Shown: in pieces, positions 6,314 through 10,750 of the stretch
Layout of the letters: the number at the start of each line of letters is the position of its first letter
Numbering within the stretch: position 1 is the first letter of the stretch
Origin: an uncultured Cocleimonas sp.
GTDB lineage: Bacteria > Pseudomonadota > Gammaproteobacteria > Thiotrichales > Thiotrichaceae
NCBI GenBank assembly: GCA_937974135.1
Contig: CALJIH010000285.1
Location: 1-10,750 of the forward strand
Reading direction: 5' to 3'
Length of the DNA: 10,750 nucleotides
Translations under genes and position numbers: made by a program
The notes under the pieces: model-generated
Told to the model about the DNA's origin: nothing
Database searches by the model: none
The model's input: the letters and a program-made list of their open reading frames with translations, nothing else

Positions 6314-7015
6314 TTAGAAACCAATCCTTTGCGTTACCACGCCTTCAGATAAATTAACGATTGGGCTAATTTCAAAAACTACATTATCCTGGGTATAAAG
6401 CATCAGTTGAGCACAACGATGAATGCCACATAGCTTACTCGCTTCATTGATGCGGTTTGGCAAACTGTCTGCTAGAAAGGTAAACGCTTTGATATTTAAA
6501 TCAGCAACATCTGTCATTTCACGCGAGGCAACACGACGATACTCTTCTTCTAGAATCGCACGCTCATCTTCATCTTCAAAAACAATTTCTTTGGCACGTT
6601 TTAATTCGTTATTGGTTAACGGTAACTGTACACCTTGTTTTCTTTGTGAACTGATAACCTCTGATGTGTTTAAATCGACCAGAGATTGAATGAGTTCATC
6701 TGTAGAGTAATCATAAATAAATACATCAGCTCGACGTTGATCTGAAGGAGCACCTTTCTCTTCATTTCTTTCAATCAATAGTACTTCTTGCGAGTCGTTA
6801 GTAATCGAACTCAAATCTTGATTCTGCGTTGTACCTCTAGCAACTAGCTGTGGACCAGCCGTTAGCAACGAGGCTAACGACACTTCATTAAGTGTCAACG
6901 GATCATTACTATGAGATGGTGTTTGCGCATTCACGCACAAAGTCATTGTCGCTAGTAAAAATAAGGTAGTTTTTACAATAGAACTTTTCACTGAAAATAA
7001 GTTTATTTCACTCAT
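6314..7015 (-). CDS. Exported protein resembling copper amine oxidase N2/N3 domains
   Basis: The ATG at 7015 gives 233 residues. It has GATGAG six bases upstream and a Sec signal (cleavage after C-V-N-A30). A TTG at 7051 would lengthen the signal and is less likely. The mature part matches the N-terminal non-catalytic domains of copper amine oxidases. There is an LTLNEVSLASLL start (40-51), then an N2-like strand pattern RRADVFIYDYSTDELIQSLV (94-113), and VDLNTSEV leading to GVQLPLTNNELKRAKEIV (128-145), which corresponds to the family's G-V-Q-P-P-(I/L)-T-x-x-E-(F/L) segment. The end, with cysteines 196 and 201 and the SPIVNLSEG segment, resembles the close of N3. No catalytic residues are expected in these domains. 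In ordinary amine oxidases they are fused ahead of the catalytic domain, whereas here the chain stops and the catalytic-like genes follow at once. First gene of the operon. Confidence 0.7.
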   Translation of the reverse strand: MSEINLFSVKSSIVKTTLFLLATMTLCVNAQTPSHSNDPLTLNEVSLASLLTAGPQLVARGTTQNQDLSSITNDSQEVLLIERNEEKGAPSDQRRADVFIYDYSTDELIQSLVDLNTSEVISSQRKQGVQLPLTNNELKRAKEIVFEDEDERAILEEEYRRVASREMTDVADLNIKAFTFLADSLPNRINEASKLCGIHRCAQLMLYTQDNVVFEISPIVNLSEGVVTQRIGF

Positions 7016-7119
7016 TAATAACTCATCTCTAATATTTATTTTAATTATCAAAACATTTTAAACCAGATATGGCTCCAATAACATGTAAGCGGTCATTTCA
7101 TTACTGCCTTTGATCCGAA

Positions 7120-7140
7120 TTATCATGTAATCAATGATAA
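7120..7140. promoter_or_regulatory. Candidate operator: 7-7-7 inverted repeat
   Basis: TTATCAT (7120-7126) and ATGATAA (7134-7140) are perfect reverse complements around a 7-base spacer. The site lies 105 bases upstream of the first operon ATG at 7015, a reasonable place for an operator or activator site of that operon. The half-sites resemble Fur half-sites but face the opposite way. The regulator is unknown. Confidence 0.4.
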
Positions 7141-7318
7141 GCCGAGCTATGGGTCCTATTGGTTCAGCAAAACTGGGGGTTTTACAAGAAATTACGTTTA
7201 GTTAAACAAATCAAAGTAAAAGAACATCAGTAGCAAAGTTTAAACAAATAAAATCTTTAAGACTGATGACTTAACTTGGCAAAACCGAATAAAAGTAGGG
7301 GGGTGTCTTTTTTATGTT

Positions 7319-7364
7319 TTGTTCTTGCTAATTGGGTGTAAGTAAAATCTAACTACAGTATAAT
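7319..7364 (+). promoter_or_regulatory. Putative glyQS promoters
   Basis: A perfect TATAAT lies at 7359-7364, 40 bases before the glyQ ATG. Its -35 is poor: TTGGGT (7332-7337) sits at 21 bases, and GTGTAA sits at the usual 17. An alternative pair is TTGTTC (7319-7324) and TAAAAT (7343-7348) with an 18-base spacer. Either would place the glyQ start inside a short leader. Confidence 0.5.
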
Positions 7365-7367
7365 TTT

Positions 7368-7394
7368 CGCCTTTGATAAATAGATAAAAAGGCG
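7368..7394 (+). promoter_or_regulatory. Leader hairpin overlapping the glyQ ribosome binding site
   Basis: CGCCTTT (7368-7374) and AAAGGCG (7388-7394) are a perfect 7-bp inverted repeat with a 13-base AT-rich loop. The right arm contains the AAAGG that serves as the glyQ Shine-Dalgarno, 10 bases before the ATG. Transcription from the TATAAT at 7359-7364 would start at about 7370, so much of the left arm could be transcribed. The repeat could then mask the ribosome binding site, or instead act as a DNA operator. Upstream starts would include the full stem. Confidence 0.4.
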
Positions 7395-7404
7395 TTCAAC
7401 GCAA

Positions 7405-8340
7405 ATGTCTCAGCATTACGATACATCAACATTCCAAGGTTTAATTTTTGCCCTTCAAGATTATTGGGCCAAACAGGGTTGTGCCATCTTACAACCCTAC
7501 GATATGCCTATGGGAGCTGGCACAGATAACCCAAACACTTTTTTACGCGCAATTGGGCCAGAGCCATGGAATGCGGCATTCGTGCAACCTTCACGTCGTC
7601 CTACCGATGGGCGTTATGGTGAAAACCCAAATAGGTTACAGCGTTACTACCAATTTCAAGTATTGATGAAACCCTCACCTTTAGAAATACAAGAGTTGTA
7701 TTTAGGTTCTTTAAAAGCATTAGGTTTTGATCCTTTAGAACACGACATTCGTTTCGTTGAAGATAATTGGGAATCACCCACCTTAGGCGCTTGGGGTTTA
7801 GGCTGGGAAGTATGGCTCAACGGCATGGAAGTGACACAATTTACCTATTTCCAGCAACTTGGCGGCTTAGACTGTAAGCCAGTTACTGGTGAAATTGCTT
7901 ATGGCTTAGAGCGCCTCGCTATGTATCTTCAGGATGTCGAAGTGGTTTACGACTTGGTTTGGACGATTGACCCCATGGGCAATAAAGTCACTTATGGTGA
8001 TGTTTATCATCGTAATGAAGTAGAACAATCAAAATACAATTTTGAAGTGGCTAATATTGACGAGCTATTCCATCACTTCGATGCTGCCGAAAAAGAAAGC
8101 CAGGTATTAATTGAAACTGGTTTACCACTTCCTGCATATGAGCAAATGCTCACGGCTTCTCACGCTTTTAATTTATTAGATTCACGCAATGCCATTTCAG
8201 TGACAGAACGCCAACGTTACATGTTACGCGTTCGTTCATTATCGAGAGCTATAGCTGAAGCTTATTACGCGTCACGTGAAGCGTTAGGTTTTCCTCTGGT
8301 TAAAGATAATACTCAGCCAAAAATTGAGGAGAATTCATAA
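7405..8340 (+). CDS. glyQ: Glycyl-tRNA synthetase alpha subunit
   Basis: GlyQ is the catalytic-core subunit of the bacterial alpha2-beta2 glycyl-tRNA synthetase, which activates glycine with ATP and, with GlyS, charges tRNA-Gly in the cytoplasm. The 311-residue product has the normal length and is nearly colinear with the E. coli protein. Visible conserved blocks include TFQGLIFALQDYWAKQGC (9-26), FVQPSRRPTDGRYGENPNRL (59-78), YQFQVLMKPSP (82-92), VEDNWESPTLGAWGLGWEVW (118-137), the class II region GEIAYGLERLAMY (162-174), and the C-terminal SVTERQRYMLRVRSLSRAIAEAYYASREALGFP. The ATG has an AAAAAGG ribosome binding site. Its TAA shares one base with the glyS ATG, which indicates coupled synthesis of the two subunits. 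Confidence 0.98.
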   Translation: MSQHYDTSTFQGLIFALQDYWAKQGCAILQPYDMPMGAGTDNPNTFLRAIGPEPWNAAFVQPSRRPTDGRYGENPNRLQRYYQFQVLMKPSPLEIQELYLGSLKALGFDPLEHDIRFVEDNWESPTLGAWGLGWEVWLNGMEVTQFTYFQQLGGLDCKPVTGEIAYGLERLAMYLQDVEVVYDLVWTIDPMGNKVTYGDVYHRNEVEQSKYNFEVANIDELFHHFDAAEKESQVLIETGLPLPAYEQMLTASHAFNLLDSRNAISVTERQRYMLRVRSLSRAIAEAYYASREALGFPLVKDNTQPKIEENS

Positions 8341-10418
8341 TGACTAGTTCTACTCAAAACAAAGATATCTTGATTGAAATTGGTACTGAAGAACTTCCAC
8401 CAAAAGCATTAAAGACCTTATCAGATGCGTTCACATCTGGAGTTGTTGCAGGTTTAGAAGATGCATCTTTAGCAGCCAGAGAAGTGCTTGCATATGCAGC
8501 CCCAAGACGGTTAGCAATCTTGTTAAAAGATGTTCCTGTAAAACAAGCAGATCAATCTGTTGAGCGCAAAGGTCCAGCAAAAAAAGCTGCGTTTGATGAC
8601 GAGGGCAATCCCACAAAAGCGGTTGAAGGTTTTGCTAAATCCTGTGGTGTAAGTGCATTTGACCTCGAAGAAATTGAGACACCTAAAGGCATTTGGTTGG
8701 TTTTCCGTCAAGAAATGGCAGGAAAAGACACAGCCGAATTAATCCCTGATATCGTCAATAAATCATTAGCAAAACTCCCTATTCCAAAACGCATGCGTTG
8801 GGGTGCTAGCGATATTGAATTTGTTCGTCCTGTGCATTGGATTGTAATGATGCAAGATAAACAAGTAATCGACGGCGAAGTATTGGGAATTAAATCAGGC
8901 AATACCACAAAAGGTCATCGCTTCCATCATCCAGATGAAATCACTATTACACAAGCATCTAGTTATGCCGAGCAATTACACAACCAGGGACATGTTATTG
9001 CTGATTTTGAAGCGCGTCGTGCTGAAGTTAGAAACCAAGCCGAAGAAAGTGCCAAAAAGGTGGGGGGTGTAGTTTTAATCGATGAAAATCTATTAGATGA
9101 GGTCACTGCACTGATTGAATTACCCGTCGCAGTGAGTGGTAGTTTTGATGAGGAGTTCTTGCAAGTACCACAAGAATGTTTAATCTCAAGCATGCAAGAT
9201 CACCAAAAGTATTTTCCGGTTGTTGATGCTAACGGCAAATTGATGCCGTACTTTATCACTACGAGTAATATCAAAAGTTCTAATCCTAAATCCGTTAGAC
9301 AAGGTAATGAGCGAGTCATTCGACCACGTTTTGCTGATGCAAAATTCTTTTGGGATCAGGACTGTAAAGTAAAGTTAGAATCTCGCCGTGAAGCGACCAA
9401 GAAAATCATCTTCCAACAGAAACTTGGCACACTTTACGAAAAGACTGAACGTGTGAGCAAACTAGCAGCATTTATTGCCAGTGAAATCGGTGCTGATGAG
9501 AATCAAGCTGCACGAGCAGCAGCGTTATCAAAATGTGATTTACTTAGCAATATGGTTCAGGAATTTCCCGAACTACAAGGCATTATGGGAAGTTATTACG
9601 CTAAACACGATAACGAACCAGATGCTGTAGCAGCTGCCATGCAGGAACAATATCAGCCTGCTTTTGCAGGAGATGTAATCCCCGCTGGAGAGATCGGAAA
9701 AGTACTCTCTTTGACTGATCGCCTTGATACCATTATGGGTATTTTTGCGATTGATATGAAACCAACAGGCAGCAAAGATCCCTTTTCGTTAAGGCGTTCT
9801 GCACTTGGAGCTTTACGCATAATTATTGAAGGAAAACTCAATCTTGATTTAAAAGCCTTATTAAATAAAGCCGCTGAAGGCTTACAGCATAAAATTGATG
9901 CAAATGCAGCGGTTGACGATGCTCATACTTTTATTATGGAGCGCCTCAAAGCCTATTATCAGGATCAAGGAATTAATAGCGATACTGTGAATTCGGTAGC
10001 AAGCTTGAATCCTTCGCACCCTTTAGATTTTCACCAGCGTGTTCATGCGGTTGCTAGCTTTAGAGATTTAGTAGAATCAGAATCATTAGCTGCGGCAAAT
10101 AAACGTATTAGCAATATTTTGAAAAAAGTTGATGGAGATACCCAGGTTGAGGTTAACCAAGAACTGTTAAATGAGGATGCAGAGAAAGCATTGTATAAAG
10201 CTATTATTAACCAACAAGCAAAAGTTAAGCCGCTCTACGCAAAGGGTGAATACGCTGAAGCTTTATCGTCATTAGCAGTGCTAAGAGAAGATGTTGATAA
10301 TTTCTTTGATAACATTATGGTGATGGATGAAGATGAAGCACTTAAAAATAATCGGCTTGCGTTGTTATCTCAACTTAGAGGGTTGTTTTTAGAAGTAGCG
10401 GATTTATCTCGACTTTAA
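8340..10418 (+). CDS. glyS: Glycyl-tRNA synthetase beta subunit
   Basis: GlyS is the tRNA-binding subunit of the bacterial heterotetrameric glycyl-tRNA synthetase. The product is 692 residues, close to the 689 of E. coli. It opens with the typical ILIEIGTEELPPKAL (10-24) and carries the diagnostic central motif DLLSNMVQEFPELQGIMG (about 400-417). This is followed by GKVLSLTDRLDTIMGIFAID and PTGSKDPFSLRR near residue 475. The last 110 or so residues form the helical DALR-type anticodon-binding domain. The start is well supported: GAGGAG (8326-8331) lies eight bases before the ATG, inside the end of glyQ, and the stop and start overlap as TAATG. No strong terminator is visible behind it. Confidence 0.98.
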   Translation: MTSSTQNKDILIEIGTEELPPKALKTLSDAFTSGVVAGLEDASLAAREVLAYAAPRRLAILLKDVPVKQADQSVERKGPAKKAAFDDEGNPTKAVEGFAKSCGVSAFDLEEIETPKGIWLVFRQEMAGKDTAELIPDIVNKSLAKLPIPKRMRWGASDIEFVRPVHWIVMMQDKQVIDGEVLGIKSGNTTKGHRFHHPDEITITQASSYAEQLHNQGHVIADFEARRAEVRNQAEESAKKVGGVVLIDENLLDEVTALIELPVAVSGSFDEEFLQVPQECLISSMQDHQKYFPVVDANGKLMPYFITTSNIKSSNPKSVRQGNERVIRPRFADAKFFWDQDCKVKLESRREATKKIIFQQKLGTLYEKTERVSKLAAFIASEIGADENQAARAAALSKCDLLSNMVQEFPELQGIMGSYYAKHDNEPDAVAAAMQEQYQPAFAGDVIPAGEIGKVLSLTDRLDTIMGIFAIDMKPTGSKDPFSLRRSALGALRIIIEGKLNLDLKALLNKAAEGLQHKIDANAAVDDAHTFIMERLKAYYQDQGINSDTVNSVASLNPSHPLDFHQRVHAVASFRDLVESESLAAANKRISNILKKVDGDTQVEVNQELLNEDAEKALYKAIINQQAKVKPLYAKGEYAEALSSLAVLREDVDNFFDNIMVMDEDEALKNNRLALLSQLRGLFLEVADLSRL

Positions 10419-10750
10419 CTCAAACTAATGAATACCAGCAGTCACGTTTAAATTACCGTTGGTTTTTAGATAACACTTTGTAAGGCGTTAGCAACGGAAT
10501 GTCTAGCTGAACTGGTTTGTTCATGCACTTATGATTATGATTAGTTTATGTTAAAGTTTTAACTAAGATAAAATAAAAATAAAGCACATACTCGTACCCT
10601 TCAGGGATAATCTTGCTAGATTGACTAAACATGCTTTATACATTTTCTCTTATGCAGTTTTAACACTTATTTTGTAGCAAATATATGTGGGAATTTTGTT
10701 TGATACAAAAACCTATGAGGTCGGTAGTTATTTTATTTTTATTATTTAAT
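10419..10750. other. AT-rich region after glyS
   Basis: These 332 bases contain no convincing gene. CCGTTG (10456-10461) can pair with CAACGG (10492-10497) over a 30-base loop, with no T-tract, so it is not a good terminator. ATAAAGCA (10579-10586) and TGCTTTAT (10632-10639) form an 8-bp inverted repeat around 45 bases. A promoter-like pair, TTGCTA (10613-10618) and TATACA (10637-10642) with an 18-base spacer, points rightward out of the window. Confidence 0.5.
10685..10750 (+). CDS. Possible start of a gene cut by the window edge
   Basis: From the ATG at 10685 the frame stays open for 22 codons to the window end. A second ATG at 10715 begins MRSVVILFLLFN, which could be the start of a signal peptide or membrane segment. 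Neither ATG has a clear Shine-Dalgarno, and a run this short in AT-rich DNA is often open by chance. A promoter-like pair lies just upstream (10613-10642). Confidence 0.2.
   Translation, partial: MWEFCLIQKPMRSVVILFLLFN

Larger units (their letters stand above)
7016..7404. other. Divergent intergenic region
   Basis: These 389 bases separate the minus-strand operon from glyQ and should carry both promoters. Visible elements are the 21-base dyad at 7120-7140, a G6 run (7298-7303) followed closely by a T6 run (7308-7313), promoter-like elements for glyQ at 7319-7364 and the leader hairpin at 7368-7394. On the minus strand I found no clear -35/-10 pair; TAAAAT-like and GATAAT-like -10 candidates lack a good partner. 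No small gene or RNA is evident. Confidence 0.6.

Noticed and set aside
6322..6324. TTG start for the degenerate paralogue (also TTG at 7051, 5137 and 1786 for the other genes)
   Set aside because: Internal ATGs give compact signal peptides at the N-terminus for the 6312, 7015 and 1726 starts and better ribosome binding site spacing; only the 5113 choice remains uncertain.
5134..7015. Frameshifted single copper amine oxidase gene
   Set aside because: Each frame has its own start, signal peptide and normal end, and two separate catalytic-like paralogues follow the N-domain gene, so a broken single gene does not explain the layout.
7119..7140. Fur box upstream of the operon
   Set aside because: ATTATCAT and AATGATAA match Fur half-sites, but their order is reversed compared with the classical box and the spacing is wrong, so I call it only an unassigned dyad.
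7298..7313. Phase-variable homopolymer (G6 and T6 runs)
   Set aside because: Six-base runs are short for slippage control and sit outside any gene and outside the best promoter spacer.
10456..10497. Rho-independent terminator after glyS
   Set aside because: The CCGTTG/CAACGG stem has a 30-base loop and no following T-tract.
10579..10639. tRNA or small RNA gene
   Set aside because: The 8-bp closing repeat encloses 45 bases without cloverleaf arms or conserved tRNA bases; a 3-bp CCC/GGG hairpin inside is too weak.

Overview
The window comes from an AT-rich chromosome of a marine-type gammaproteobacterium, probably Alteromonadales-like. The reasons are separate glyQ and glyS genes very close to the gammaproteobacterial type, several Sec and lipoprotein signal peptides, and a GlyGly-CTERM tail, a sorting signal best known from Shewanella, Vibrio and relatives. 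Genus is an inference. No mobile element, CRISPR array, rRNA or tRNA was seen.

Layout. Positions 43-1242 (+) encode an ankyrin-repeat lipoprotein. It converges on a minus-strand block running from about 7015 down to 1280. In transcription order the block holds: (1) an exported protein that looks like the N2/N3 domains of a copper amine oxidase (6314-7015); (2) an exported protein with the copper amine oxidase catalytic-domain fold but with the catalytic and copper residues substituted (5134-6312); (3) a larger paralogue that keeps the copper histidines, the base aspartate and the cofactor-position tyrosine, followed by an Ig-like domain and a GlyGly-CTERM tail (3461-5113); (4) a small YtkA/FixH-like exported protein (3052-3468); (5) a MauG/cytochrome c peroxidase-family di-haem protein (1840-3024); and, after a 113-base gap, (6) a small lipoprotein of unknown function (1280-1726). 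Genes 1-5 overlap or lie within 27 bases of each other, so they look like one operon.

After a 389-base divergent intergenic region come glyQ (7405-8340) and glyS (8340-10418), the alpha and beta subunits of glycyl-tRNA synthetase, joined by a one-base TAATG overlap. The last 332 bases hold no convincing gene; a short open frame runs off the end.

Most interesting point. The minus-strand operon looks like a copper amine oxidase split into separate polypeptides: N-domains, an apparently inactive catalytic-domain paralogue, and an apparently metal-competent, probably surface-anchored catalytic-domain protein. It is encoded with a MauG-like di-haem protein, and MauG itself builds a protein-derived cofactor in methylamine dehydrogenase. 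The tyrosine at the topaquinone position sits in an atypical Ala-Tyr-Tyr-Tyr context. A working hypothesis is a secreted amine-oxidase-like complex whose residues are modified by, or which exchanges electrons or peroxide with, the di-haem protein. The domain assignments rest on motifs read by eye; the joint function is inference.
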